From CAYLRU01 sp964386565 (GTDB lineage Bacteria > Desulfobacterota > Desulfobacteria > Desulfobacterales > UBA5616): DNA of 64,000 bases. The position numbers and the translations under genes were made by a program. Position 1 is the stretch's first letter, and each line of letters begins with the position of its first letter. The stretch covers positions 62,001 through 126,000 of the forward strand of contig CAYLRU010000002.1 in the NCBI GenBank assembly GCA_964386565.1, written 5' to 3'. Under the pieces are notes generated by a model. It saw nothing but the letters and a program-made list of their open reading frames with translations, made no database searches and was not told the DNA's origin. Below are positions 52,127-61,822 of the stretch, piece by piece.

Positions 52127-52549
52127 ATGACGACATCGAAATATCCGGATGCGCCTCGGGTGGGTGTTGGGGCGCTGGTGTTCAAAGACGATCGGGTTTT
52201 ATTGATTAAGCGGGGGAAATCCCCTTCAAAGGGTATGTGGTCCATTCCCGGCGGCCGGGTGGAACTCGGCGAAACCCTGCAGGAAGCGGCGGAACGGGAA
52301 GTGCTGGAGGAGACCGGGATTACGGTCAAGGCCGGAAAGCCCGTTTATGTATTTGACATGGTATCCAGAGACAAAGACGGCGGAATAAAATACCATTATG
52401 TCATTGTGGATGTAACTGCGGAATATGTCAAAGGGGAAGTAAAAGCCGGGGATGATGCCGATGACGCCCGATGGGTGCTGCCCGAGGAGATGGAAGGCCT
52501 GGGAGTGAGTGAAAAAACAATTCACTTGCTTAAACAAAAGATTCACTAA
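52127..52549 (+). CDS. Nudix hydrolase
   Basis: A 140-residue protein with a complete Nudix box, G-x5-E-x7-REVLEETGI, at about residues 39-61. It hydrolyses a nucleoside-diphosphate-linked substrate, possibly ADP-ribose-like given the size, but specificity is unknown. ATG 52127 gives the usual family length; an upstream frame from 52034 adds 31 residues of unlikely sequence. It follows rsmA by 110 bases and converges on the unknown conserved gene. Confidence 0.9.
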   Translation: MTTSKYPDAPRVGVGALVFKDDRVLLIKRGKSPSKGMWSIPGGRVELGETLQEAAEREVLEETGITVKAGKPVYVFDMVSRDKDGGIKYHYVIVDVTAEYVKGEVKAGDDADDARWVLPEEMEGLGVSEKTIHLLKQKIH

Positions 52550-52557
52550 AAATGATT

Positions 52558-53370
52558 TCAAAACATCGGTTCCGCCTCAGGCCATATGGGCCTTATCCTG
52601 ACGGATCGAGCCAGGCTGCGAAAGACATCAGGGCCTTCCACAGAAGCCTTTTCCGCCCCGGATGAGACAGCCGCCAGCATCTCTGCATTTTCCTTGTTGG
52701 AGCCTGTTATTTCATCCTGAATCAGTTTCAGCGTACCGTCGATCTTGCTGTACATCACCACCGGCCCCAACCGATAGCGATCCCTGTCAGCTTTTTTGAA
52801 TTTTCCGAACATCTCATGGTGGCGTATTTGAAATATTTTCGGCAGGGTTTTGTATTCCAACAGTTCGCTGAACAATAAAAGGGCCTCCACAACACCCTCT
52901 TCATAATCCCTCTCCAGGGACCGGATGCCCTCCTTTTCAATCTCAGCAACATCGGACTGATCAAAGGAAAGATCCAGCAGATCAATGCATGTCCTTCGTA
53001 CGGTTTTTAGGGATTCTTCCCTTTTGCTCACCAGCACATCGGAATTGTTTAGTATTTTGATAGCATTACGAATGTTGAGCATTTCCTTGATCGTGGGACT
53101 TTTTCGCATGACCACATCTTCCGGGGTGGTACGGTAGATGGGCAATTCATTGTCCAGCACCAAAACAGTGCTTTCGGACGCACCTGTCGTTTCAATATAC
53201 AGGTCCAGGTCCCGCTGATGTTGATGTTCATATGGTCCCATTTCCAGGAGGCGACGCATGGTCTGTCTGTCAATTTTCAGGCCGCTGTCCATCGGCCCGA
53301 TGGTGGCCAGCACAGAACGGACCATTTGATCGATTTCAATTTTCTTCAACAGATTCTGTTTAAAGCTCAT
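52558..53370 (-). CDS. Conserved hypothetical protein, 270 residues
   Basis: A soluble, charged, mostly helical protein that I do not recognise. It has a beta-rich segment near 75-100 (STVLVLDNELPIYRTTPEDV) and several long amphipathic helices. No signal peptide, membrane helix or catalytic motif is evident. ATG 53370 follows a GGGGGA site; an upstream start at 53424 adds 18 residues with no ribosome site. It is divergent from gltA. Confidence 0.65.
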   Translation of the reverse strand: MSFKQNLLKKIEIDQMVRSVLATIGPMDSGLKIDRQTMRRLLEMGPYEHQHQRDLDLYIETTGASESTVLVLDNELPIYRTTPEDVVMRKSPTIKEMLNIRNAIKILNNSDVLVSKREESLKTVRRTCIDLLDLSFDQSDVAEIEKEGIRSLERDYEEGVVEALLLFSELLEYKTLPKIFQIRHHEMFGKFKKADRDRYRLGPVVMYSKIDGTLKLIQDEITGSNKENAEMLAAVSSGAEKASVEGPDVFRSLARSVRIRPIWPEAEPMF

Positions 53371-53464
53371 GGCATCCCCCGTCCACCGTTGGTTAAATCG
53401 ATTGGTGTTGCTTGTATTTACCATATGAGAGGAGGAGTGTAAAGATCGTAAACATTCGGGTTTC

Positions 53465-53493
53465 TTGACCCATTGATGTTTTTTATGTATAGA
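53465..53493 (+). promoter_or_regulatory. Sigma-70 promoter of gltA
   Basis: TTGACC (53465-53470), a 17-base spacer and TATAGA (53488-53493) match the consensus well. It lies about 92 bases before the gltA ATG. Confidence 0.65.
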
Positions 53494-53585
53494 CTTGAAT
53501 GCTTATTTCATCCGTGACGTAGGAGCGGGACAAGGGACGACGGCACAGATTCACAACAACAATAGACCGGAACAGGAGAACCAGA

Positions 53586-54866
53586 ATGGACGAATTTGTC
53601 ACCATCACATACAAGGGTAAAACATGCAAATTTCCGATCATCCAGGGATCGGAAAACGGGAAAGCCATCGACATATCCCGGCTACGGGAAAAAACCGGCC
53701 TGATTACCCTGGATCCCGGATTCGCCAACACCGGCAGTTGCCTCAGCAACATTACATACTTAAACGGTGAAAAAGGGATTTTGAGATATCGCGGCATTCC
53801 CATTGAACAACTGGCGGAAGAATCCACTTTCGTCGAAACCGCCTATCTTCTGATAAACGGTAAGCTGCCCGACCGATCCGAACTCACCGCGTTTTCCGTT
53901 CTGTTAAACGACCAGTCCCTGGTCCACGAGGATATGCAGTTTTTTTTCCAGAATTTTCCAAGGGCGTCACACCCCATGGGCATCCTCTCCTCCATGGTGA
54001 CGGCACTGAGAAGCTTTTACCCCGAACTTCAAACACTTGAAGAAGAAATCAATAAAACGGTCACACGATTGTTGTCCAAAGTCCGTACCATGGCTGCAAT
54101 GTCTTATAAAATATCCCGGGGTCACAAAGTGGTTTATCCCAGACCGGATTTGTCTTACTGTGCCAATTTCCTCAATATGATGTTTGATTCCCCGGTCAAG
54201 CCGTACGAAATTGATGATGATCTCGTAAAAGCGTTGAATATTTTTTGGATTCTCCATGCAGACCACGAACAGAACTGTTCAACCTCCGCCGTCCGAACCG
54301 TGGGAAGCAGCAGGGCCAACCTCTATGCTTCCATATCAGCCGGTATGGCGGCCCTGTGGGGGCCGTTACACGGCGGAGCCAACCAGGCGGTCATCGAAAT
54401 GCTGCAGGATCTTAAAGATACGGGCGGAAACGTATCCGGTATTCTTGCGCGCGCCAAGGATAAAAACGACCCGTTCAGGTTGATGGGGTTCGGGCATCGC
54501 GTATACAAGACCTACGATCCCCGGGCGAAAATCATGAGGGTCATGTGTCACCGGGTTCTTGAAAAACTCAAGAAATCCGATCCGTTGCTCGATTTGGCCC
54601 TGGAGCTTGAGACGGCCGCATTAAAAGATGATTATTTTATCGAGCACTACCTTTATCCCAACGTGGATTTTTACAGCGGCCTTGTTCTGCGCGCCATCGG
54701 CATTCCAACGAATATGTTTACGGTGATGTTTGCCATCGGAAGGCTGCCGGGCTGGATCGCCCAGTGGAAAGAAGGGTTTGACGATCCCAAGTGGAAACTC
54801 AGCCGGCCCCGGCAGATCTACACGGGACCGCCGGAAAGGCCTTATGTCCCCATAGAACAACGATAA
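53586..54866 (+). CDS. gltA: Citrate synthase
   Basis: A 426-residue protein of the GltA type. Active-site regions are intact: HADHEQNCST, GPLHGGANQAV with a catalytic His, MGFGHRVYKTYDPR with the second His, and PNVDFYSGL with the catalytic Asp. It condenses acetyl-CoA and oxaloacetate. A good promoter precedes it. The next gene, a histidine kinase, starts 25 bases after the stop, so citrate synthase and a sensor pair probably share a transcript, which is unusual. Confidence 0.94.
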   Translation: MDEFVTITYKGKTCKFPIIQGSENGKAIDISRLREKTGLITLDPGFANTGSCLSNITYLNGEKGILRYRGIPIEQLAEESTFVETAYLLINGKLPDRSELTAFSVLLNDQSLVHEDMQFFFQNFPRASHPMGILSSMVTALRSFYPELQTLEEEINKTVTRLLSKVRTMAAMSYKISRGHKVVYPRPDLSYCANFLNMMFDSPVKPYEIDDDLVKALNIFWILHADHEQNCSTSAVRTVGSSRANLYASISAGMAALWGPLHGGANQAVIEMLQDLKDTGGNVSGILARAKDKNDPFRLMGFGHRVYKTYDPRAKIMRVMCHRVLEKLKKSDPLLDLALELETAALKDDYFIEHYLYPNVDFYSGLVLRAIGIPTNMFTVMFAIGRLPGWIAQWKEGFDDPKWKLSRPRQIYTGPPERPYVPIEQR

Positions 54867-54891
54867 AACAGCACGACAAAAAGGACTCATA

Positions 54892-56427
54892 TTGTTCCTT
54901 AAAGGATTGAAATTTAACGTTCTGATTCACCTGGGAATCATCATTGCCATTGCCATGCTGTTGGTCGATCTGGTATTGATGACGGCTTTCAACAACATGC
55001 TGACCAACAACCTGGTTGCCAAGGGGAACCTCCTTGTATCGGCGGTACAAGTCGCCCTGACCGTTGATGACAACAGCCGGAGGGAATTTCCTGCTTCTTT
55101 TAAAAAACAGGTGACGGCCCTCGCCCGTGAAGCAGGACTGGAATGCATGATGATCATGGACAAAAACCACCGGCCCATCTTCTCAATCCAATCCCATTGC
55201 CCCGAATTCACCGAACTCGAATCCCTTCTGCGCAAGTCCGTCACATACGACAAAAATATACGCCGGTTTTCCGGAGCAACGTGGGGGGTCTTCTGGAAGC
55301 AAAAAGAATATCTGGCCATGGCATCACCCATTCATAACGGGCCTCAGGTTGTCGGAGGGGCCGGAATGATATTTCATCTGGAAAGCCTGTATCAGTCACT
55401 ACGGCACATCCAAAACCTTTTGTGGTCCTACATGATCGTTAATCTGACGGTCCTGACACTTATAGGTCTTTATCAGATTTCCAAAGTCGCGATAAATCCT
55501 CTTAAACGGATCCTGAACCGGGCCGAAACCTACAAGGAAGATGAAGAAATCTTTTTCATGGATGATATCAAAACGAATGAATTCAATCGGTTGTCTTCGG
55601 CTTTAAACCGGATGCTCCTGCGTATTTCAGAAGATAAAGCCAGACTGAAAACAACCATCCTGTCCCTGGAAAATGCCAATGCCGAATTAAAACAGGCCCA
55701 GCAGGAAGTGATTCGTTGCGAAAAGGCTGCGTCCGTGGGAAGGCTGTCTTCCGGTATTGCCCACGAAATCGGAAATCCCCTGGGTATCATTCTGGGATAT
55801 CTGGACCTGCTGAAGCATGGCGATTTGACAGAGCGGGAAAAAGAAGACTTTTTCAATCGTCTGGAAAAAGAAATTAAACGAATCAATACCATTATCCGTC
55901 AACTGCTTGACTTTTCGAGACCGGGCATGGGAAAATCCGAACCCGTATCCGTTCACCACGTTATTGCCGACCTGGTGGATATGGCAGGGGTCCTGCCCTT
56001 GATGCGAAACATCGAATTGACTTTTTCCGATGATGCGCCCCGGGACATGATTATGGGCGATGGGAGTACGCTGAGGCAGGTTTTGTTAAATCTTCTGATT
56101 AATGCCGCGGATGCTGTTTCAACCGCATGTCCTTCCGGAACGGGGAAAATCAGCATCCTGACGCAAAATATGAATGACCATGATGCCGACAGCCATACCA
56201 AAGCATGGATGGCCGTCATATTCAAGGACAACGGCGGCGGCATTCCAAAAGAAGACCTGGACAATATTTTCGATCCTTTTTTTACGACAAAGGACCCGGG
56301 AAAAGGAACCGGCCTGGGCCTGTGGGTAAGTTACATAATGGTTGAAAATATGGGGGGAAAAATCGAGGTTTCAAGCAAAATCGGCAAAGGAACAGAAATG
56401 ACGGTCAAGCTTCCGCTGATTCAATAG
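54892..56427 (+). CDS. NtrB-like membrane sensor histidine kinase
   Basis: A 511-residue kinase: membrane helix about 11-33, extracytoplasmic sensor about 35-175, second helix about 178-198, linker, HisKA with H-box SGIAHEIGNPLGII (near 283-296) and HATPase with DPFFTT and GTGLGLWVS. The linker is HAMP-like. The TTG start at 54892 is supported by AAGGA seven bases upstream. The response regulator encoded 69 bases downstream is its obvious partner. Confidence 0.92.
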   Translation: MFLKGLKFNVLIHLGIIIAIAMLLVDLVLMTAFNNMLTNNLVAKGNLLVSAVQVALTVDDNSRREFPASFKKQVTALAREAGLECMMIMDKNHRPIFSIQSHCPEFTELESLLRKSVTYDKNIRRFSGATWGVFWKQKEYLAMASPIHNGPQVVGGAGMIFHLESLYQSLRHIQNLLWSYMIVNLTVLTLIGLYQISKVAINPLKRILNRAETYKEDEEIFFMDDIKTNEFNRLSSALNRMLLRISEDKARLKTTILSLENANAELKQAQQEVIRCEKAASVGRLSSGIAHEIGNPLGIILGYLDLLKHGDLTEREKEDFFNRLEKEIKRINTIIRQLLDFSRPGMGKSEPVSVHHVIADLVDMAGVLPLMRNIELTFSDDAPRDMIMGDGSTLRQVLLNLLINAADAVSTACPSGTGKISILTQNMNDHDADSHTKAWMAVIFKDNGGGIPKEDLDNIFDPFFTTKDPGKGTGLGLWVSYIMVENMGGKIEVSSKIGKGTEMTVKLPLIQ

Positions 56428-56496
56428 GACTTTAAACAAAACACGGTCAGACTGCAAACTGCATGGAATTATCCACCGGCAAAAAAGAGACCAGAT

Positions 56497-57885
56497 ATGG
56501 CAACCACTTCCTTACTTAAACATATTCTCGTCATCGACGATGAAGACAACATGCGGCACATGTTATCCACCCTGCTGACAAAAGCGGGATACCTCGTGGA
56601 TACGGCCGAGGACGGTCACACGGGAATCCGGAAATTAACCGAAACGCCCTATGATTTTGTCCTGTGCGACATCAAGATGCCGAAAATGGACGGCATGGAA
56701 TTCCTAAACAACATACAGGGATTCATCGACAAAATAACCGTCATCATGATGTCCGCTTACGGCACCATGGATACGGCCATTTCCGCAATGAAGCTCGGGG
56801 CCTATGATTATATTTCCAAGCCGTTTAATGCCGATGAAATTATTCTTGCCCTGAAAAAAGCAGAGGAAAGAGAGAGCTTAAGGAAGGAAAATGTCCAGTT
56901 AAAAGAGCAGGTCAAAAAAATCGAAGAGAGCTACCGGTTCGGCAATATGGTCGCAAAAAGCAAGCGTATGGAGAACATCTTTATTCTTGCACGGAAACTG
57001 TCCCTGCTGAACACGACGGTGCTGATTCAAGGTGAAAGCGGTACCGGAAAAGACTTGATTGCCAGGGGAATTCATTTTAACGGAAACCGGGCCAAGTATC
57101 CGTTTATTCCCGTGAACTGCGGCGGGATCCCGGAAAATCTTTTGGAAAGCGAATTATTCGGGTATAAAAAGGGGGCGTTCACCGGCGCCGATACCAACAG
57201 GGCCGGTCTGTTTCAGGAAGCCCATGGCGGAACCATCTTTTTGGATGAAATCGGAGAACTGCCCATGTCCCTGCAGGTTAAGCTGCTGCACGTGCTTCAG
57301 GATAAGGAAGTCAGGGCCGTGGGAGACGCCAAAATACAAAAGATCGATGTCCGGGTGATCGCCGCCACGGCAAAAAACCTGGAAGAAGAAACCGCCAACC
57401 ATCATTTCAGGGAGGATTTATACTACCGTTTAAACGTGATGTCCATCAAGCTGCCGCCGCTTCGTGAACGCCTGGAAGACATACCTCTTTTGGCCCGTCT
57501 GTTTGTCCAGAAGTTTAATAATGATATCGGAAGATCCATAGAGGATATATCGCCCTCCGCCATGGCACGGCTGTTAAAGCATTCGTGGCCGGGAAATGTC
57601 AGGGAACTGGAAAATGTGATTGAAAGGGCCGTCATCCTCTGCGAGAAGAACATACTGCTCCCTGAATATCTTCCGGAAACCCTCGGCATCAAATCCGGAA
57701 GCAACCGGATAGATGACCTGTTGGAAGGTTTTTCTATTAAAGCCGCGCAAAAAATCGTTGAAAAGCGTCTGATCACCCGAGCCCTCGACGCCACCGCGGG
57801 GAATCGCACAAAAGCCGCAAAGCTTTTGGAAATCAGCCACCCGTCATTGCTCAGCAAAATGAAAGCTTACGATATTGATATGTAG
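56497..57885 (+). CDS. NtrC-family sigma-54-dependent response regulator
   Basis: A 462-residue activator: receiver (about 8-120, phosphoacceptor Asp57 in LCDIKMP), AAA+ domain (Walker A GESGTGKD near 178-185, canonical GAFTGA, Walker B GGTIFLDEIGE) and a Fis-type DNA-binding end. Unlike the regulator at 975, its sigma-54 loop is canonical. Paired with the kinase upstream. Its target promoters are not evident in this window; a -24/-12 site was not found near gltA. A decayed VOC gene overlaps its 3' end on the other strand. Confidence 0.93.
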   Translation: MATTSLLKHILVIDDEDNMRHMLSTLLTKAGYLVDTAEDGHTGIRKLTETPYDFVLCDIKMPKMDGMEFLNNIQGFIDKITVIMMSAYGTMDTAISAMKLGAYDYISKPFNADEIILALKKAEERESLRKENVQLKEQVKKIEESYRFGNMVAKSKRMENIFILARKLSLLNTTVLIQGESGTGKDLIARGIHFNGNRAKYPFIPVNCGGIPENLLESELFGYKKGAFTGADTNRAGLFQEAHGGTIFLDEIGELPMSLQVKLLHVLQDKEVRAVGDAKIQKIDVRVIAATAKNLEEETANHHFREDLYYRLNVMSIKLPPLRERLEDIPLLARLFVQKFNNDIGRSIEDISPSAMARLLKHSWPGNVRELENVIERAVILCEKNILLPEYLPETLGIKSGSNRIDDLLEGFSIKAAQKIVEKRLITRALDATAGNRTKAAKLLEISHPSLLSKMKAYDIDM

Positions 57886-58268
57886 CCGAGGGCTCTTTCT
57901 GCCGGTCCGTTGTACCGGGAGTTCAGGCAGTTCAACGGGAATTCCGTCCGGGTCACGCACACAGACAAACCAGGCCGTTCCGGATATCCCCTCTTCGTGC
58001 ACTGCCATGGCAGTGGGATGAGAAATAAATTCCAGGCCCTCCTTTAAGAAAAACCGGGGCAGCCCGAGGATATCTTCACATACGCAGCATCCTTCCAGAT
58101 AACCGTAATCTCCCTATAAAACGTGAAACGGTATGGATCTTCCCCAGGGATTTGACACGTCATACAATTCGAGCATGTGAAAACCGTTGCTGTTACCCAA
58201 TATGCAGGAACGGACCCGGGTCCGGCTTCTGATGTAAACTTGTCAAGGGACTCTTTGTTTTCATTATC
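57844..58268 (-). pseudogene. Decayed VOC-superfamily (glyoxalase-like) gene
   Basis: Translation of the minus strand gives clear VOC sequence: NGFHMLELYDVSNPWG, then after an in-frame TAG (58114-58116) GDYGYLEGCC, and finally a block containing GLEFISHPTAM and WFVCVRDPDGIPVELPEL. The frame needs one shift near 58215. The N-terminal half-domain is missing and there is no start. The 3' end runs antisense into the response-regulator gene. It is best read as a broken metal-dependent dioxygenase/isomerase relative. Confidence 0.7.
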
Positions 58269-58353
58269 TCAAGCCATCCAAATACGAATTTTCCCGGGCC
58301 GAAAAACGGGTATATTATTTAACTGTTTGATTTTTCGTTTTTTTTTAACTGTG

Positions 58354-58382
58354 TTGACTGAAAAAGGCTTTTCTGCTTAAAT
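58354..58382 (+). promoter_or_regulatory. Sigma-70-like promoter of the KamA-family gene
   Basis: TTGACT (58354-58359), 17 bases, TTAAAT (58377-58382), about 125 bases before the ATG at 58507, in an AT-rich stretch. Confidence 0.4.
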
Positions 58383-58506
58383 AAGCGGTAAATGGTTTTT
58401 CTTATATATTCAGTATTTCCTGGAAAAACCCGACTTAATGGGTACTTGAATCATCAATTCTAAAGATTGCAAATTCGGCACTATATAAATAATGAAGGAT
58501 ATAACA

Positions 58507-60306
58507 ATGAAAGAAAACAGAACCAGAAGGCAATTGCTGAAAATTTTGGGGCTGTCTCCTGATCTGAAAAGTGTTCTCCAATCCAACGAGGCTCTGGACT
58601 CCAAGAGAGCCAAGATCATGGGTCTGCTGGACAGGATGCTCAGGGTAACATATGACAAGGACGCGGCCACTGCCCAGTTGGAATGGATCCTGGCCCGTGA
58701 TGCGGCCAATGTGTTGAAAAATATTCTGACCGTCAGAAATGAAAAGCTGGCCGGATACAGTTTTTTGCAATACCTCGACGACCTGATTAACCGATCGGAC
58801 AACCCGGGCCTTGCCGCTCCTTCACCGGGATTTCTGGCTGAAATAACCTACCTGGTTAAAGGGATCGGTATAAATTCGGGAATCTATTCAGGCAAAACAC
58901 CCGCATTTCAGAAATATGAAGGCCGGCGGGCGGCGAAGCTGCGGTCTGCAGACCTCTCCCGAATGATGCTTATTGCAAACGAACGGATGGAGGCCTATTC
59001 ATGCGGTTTGGACAAGCACGTCATCACCCAGCGACGCCAGAACAAACTCCGGATTCTCAAATATTTTAATGCCGATGGATCGCAGTGGGAAAACTGGGGC
59101 TGGCACATGCGTCATATTATTCGAAACGCAAAAACACTGGCCGACCTCATAGAACTTACCGAGGATGAATACCAGGCCGTGGAACTGGCCCATGAATATA
59201 AAATTCCCTTCGGCATTACGCCCTATTATCTGTCTCTGATGGATAACGACTGGAAAAGGGTAAGTGATTCCGCGGTCAGGGCCCAGGTAATCCCGACGCT
59301 CAATTATGTTCATAAGATGAAAGCGTTTCGCGACCAGGGTTTGAAATCCATGGATTTTATGCAGGAACAGGACACTTCGCCCATTGACGGCATCACCCGA
59401 CGGTATCCCGGCATTGTTATCCTGAAACCGGTGATAACATGTCCCCAAATCTGTGTTTACTGCCAGCGAAACTGGGAAATCAAGGATGTTTATGCATCAG
59501 ATGTCGCCATTTCCAGAGACAAGCTGGACAAGGCGATCAAATGGATCAACGATACGCCTGAAATTAATGAGGTGCTGATCACAGGGGGGGATCCTTTTAT
59601 TTTATCGGATAATAAAATCAGGGATCTGATGAAAAGAATATCCGCCATCAATCACGTTCAAAGAATCAGAATCGGTACGAGGACGCCGGTGACCCTCCCC
59701 ATGAGAATCACGGAAAAATTGGCCGATAGCATTGCCCGTTTTCACGTTCCCGGAAAACGTGAAGTCATTATCGTGACCCATTTTGAACACCCTTACGAAA
59801 TCACGCCGGAGGCCATGCAGGCGGTACAGAAATTTCGTCTTCACGGTATGGATGTCTATAATCAGCTTGTTTTCACGTTCTACAATTCACGAAAATTCGA
59901 AGCATCCCTGTTGCGGCACAAGTTGCGTCTTATCGGCGTAACACCGTACTATACATTCAGTACCAAGGGAAAAGAAGAAACAGATGACTACCGTGTTCCC
60001 ATTGCCCGGTTATTGCAGGAGCAGAAAGAGGAAGCCCGACTATTCCCCGGAACGGTAAGAACCGATGAAATCGTATTCAATGTCCCCCGTCTCGGGAAAA
60101 ATTACCTGCGCGCCGGGCAGCACCATGATATTATTTCCATCCTGCCCAACGGCTGCCGGGTCTATGAGTTCCATCCATGGGAGAAAAAACTCGAACCAGC
60201 CCAAACCTATATTCATGAGGATGTATCGATTTACGACTATTTGAACAGGTTAAAGGAGATCGGCGAAGATCCCAACGATTATAAATCCATCTGGTATTAT
60301 TATTGA
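58507..60306 (+). CDS. KamA-family radical SAM protein with long N-terminal extension
   Basis: A 599-residue protein. Residues 1-290 are a helical extension not found in short lysine 2,3-aminomutases. The radical SAM motif CPQICVYC supplies Cys312, Cys316 and Cys319. The partial barrel continues with INEVLITGGDPF and VIIVTHFEHPYE. The PLP-binding loop, PGGGGK in lysine 2,3-aminomutase, reads VPRLGK: the lysine is kept but the glycines are lost, so PLP use is uncertain. It may be an aminomutase with a different amino acid or another enzyme of this family. AAGGA lies seven bases before ATG 58507. Confidence 0.82.
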   Translation: MKENRTRRQLLKILGLSPDLKSVLQSNEALDSKRAKIMGLLDRMLRVTYDKDAATAQLEWILARDAANVLKNILTVRNEKLAGYSFLQYLDDLINRSDNPGLAAPSPGFLAEITYLVKGIGINSGIYSGKTPAFQKYEGRRAAKLRSADLSRMMLIANERMEAYSCGLDKHVITQRRQNKLRILKYFNADGSQWENWGWHMRHIIRNAKTLADLIELTEDEYQAVELAHEYKIPFGITPYYLSLMDNDWKRVSDSAVRAQVIPTLNYVHKMKAFRDQGLKSMDFMQEQDTSPIDGITRRYPGIVILKPVITCPQICVYCQRNWEIKDVYASDVAISRDKLDKAIKWINDTPEINEVLITGGDPFILSDNKIRDLMKRISAINHVQRIRIGTRTPVTLPMRITEKLADSIARFHVPGKREVIIVTHFEHPYEITPEAMQAVQKFRLHGMDVYNQLVFTFYNSRKFEASLLRHKLRLIGVTPYYTFSTKGKEETDDYRVPIARLLQEQKEEARLFPGTVRTDEIVFNVPRLGKNYLRAGQHHDIISILPNGCRVYEFHPWEKKLEPAQTYIHEDVSIYDYLNRLKEIGEDPNDYKSIWYYY

Positions 60307-60326
60307 TGGTTTCGCAAAAAGTCGAA
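60305..60326 (+). repeat. Short interspersed element, copy D (diverged)
   Basis: GATGGTTTCGCAAAAAGTCGAA overlaps the stop codon of the KamA-family gene and shares the GATG-N4-TCG-AAAAAG core with copies A-C. The palindrome is largely lost. Confidence 0.4.
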
Positions 60327-60355
60327 AAATAACCGAGTCATCCGCAATCGTTTTA

Positions 60356-61345
60356 TTACGCAATCGCCCATTTGAGCAGCAGGCTCCCGGAAGTATATCC
60401 GGCACCGAAAGACGCTATGACAACCCAGTCCCCCTGCCGGAACATTTTGTTCTCATGAGCTTCGGACATGGCCAGGGGAATGGTTGCAGCCGTGGTATTG
60501 CCATATTTTTCAATATTGATCACCACCTGGTCCGTGTTGAGATTTATCTTCCTGGCCACGGCTTCAATAATCCTGAGATTTGCCTGATGGGGAATAAAGG
60601 CTTTGATATCTTCGTTGTTTAACCGGTTTCTTTCCAGCAGGGACGCGGAAATACCGGCCATCCGTGTCACGGCATGTTTAAAAACGGTTTTGCCGTCCTG
60701 GTACAAAAAATGCAGTTTTTTGTTCACCGTTTCATGGGAAGCGGGCATCAGGCTCCCCCCTGCCGGCATATACAGGAAATCCGCGCCCTCTCCGTCAATG
60801 TGAAGCGAAAAATCCATTATGCCGAGTTGTTCATCCTCTGACGGTTCAAGCAATACAGCCCCGGCGCCGTCGCCGAACAACACGCATGTATTTCGATCAT
60901 CGTAGTCCACGATGGCGCTCATCTTGTCCGCACCGATCACCATGATCTTCTTGTAGCGCCTGCTTTCGATAAACTGGGCCCCGGTTGCCATGGCGTAAAC
61001 AAAGCCCGAACATCCGGCGCTTAAATCAAATCCCCAGCAGTTCCCCGCGCCAATCTCCTTTTGCACCAGCGAAGCCGTATTGGGAAACATCATGTCCGGC
61101 GTTATCGTCGCCAGAATGATCACATCCAATTCATCCGGAGAAACATTTGTTTTTTTTAAAACCGATTTTGCAGCCTTGGCCGCCATATAAGATGTGCCGA
61201 GATCTTTTTCCAGAATTCTTCTTTCCTTGATGCCGGTTCTGGTTTTGATCCATTCATCATTCGTATCAACCATTTTTTCAAGATCGTAATTCGTAAGTTT
61301 GTTTTCCGGGACATAATGACCAATACCCGTTATGATTGCTTTCAT
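60356..61345 (-). CDS. fabH: Beta-ketoacyl-ACP synthase III
   Basis: A 329-residue FabH with the catalytic triad: Cys in SAGCSGFVYA (near 110-119), His in IPHQANLRI (near 250) and Asn in EKYGNTTAAT (near 280). It starts fatty-acid synthesis from acetyl-CoA or a branched primer and malonyl-ACP. AAGGAG lies before ATG 61345. It is separated from ihfA by a 477-bp gap, so it probably has its own promoter. Confidence 0.95.
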   Translation of the reverse strand: MKAIITGIGHYVPENKLTNYDLEKMVDTNDEWIKTRTGIKERRILEKDLGTSYMAAKAAKSVLKKTNVSPDELDVIILATITPDMMFPNTASLVQKEIGAGNCWGFDLSAGCSGFVYAMATGAQFIESRRYKKIMVIGADKMSAIVDYDDRNTCVLFGDGAGAVLLEPSEDEQLGIMDFSLHIDGEGADFLYMPAGGSLMPASHETVNKKLHFLYQDGKTVFKHAVTRMAGISASLLERNRLNNEDIKAFIPHQANLRIIEAVARKINLNTDQVVINIEKYGNTTAATIPLAMSEAHENKMFRQGDWVVIASFGAGYTSGSLLLKWAIA

Positions 61346-61822
61346 TTACTTCTCCTTCCTGTCCTGCTGGTCAGCCGGCTGAAAAATAGAGGCTACTGAT
61401 AACATATACGGCCCGGTCATGCAATATGTTAAAAGTCCCTGAAACGGGATGATACAGTGCCATTAAATCCCCTAACATCATATATTTCTTAAGAATTTTT
61501 ACATAATCAATCAGTTAAAAATGATGGCCTTGAAAAAGGCGGGAAACAAACTTCTTCGAAAGTTTCAACTATTTGATATTTTATTAAATTTTTAATCCTT
61601 ACACTTAAAATGCAGCACTTGAAGCGTGGGGAATTCGGCTTTTTACGAATTCATCAAAAATGACATGACATATGAAAAGCCCGGATCCGGAAAGGCAACA
61701 TTTAATGAAAAGATAAATAATCTGCCGATAGACATGAAGCCTGCCTGTTTCCACCGTACAGCTCCACACCGGCTATAATTTTAAAGTAACTTGGAAAAAA
61801 CTTTCGGGGAAGGTGGGGGATA
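61346..61822. other. 477-bp intergenic region with palindrome copy C
   Basis: AT-rich stretch upstream of fabH. It contains one interspersed palindrome (61631-61655) and no supported gene. The promoter of fabH is presumably here, but no clear element was found. Confidence 0.5.
61631..61655 (-). repeat. Short interspersed palindrome, copy C (inverted)
   Basis: Read on the minus strand: GATGAATTC, GTAAAAAGCC, GAATTC. It is nearly identical to copy B in the loop and has a shorter right arm. Confidence 0.55.
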
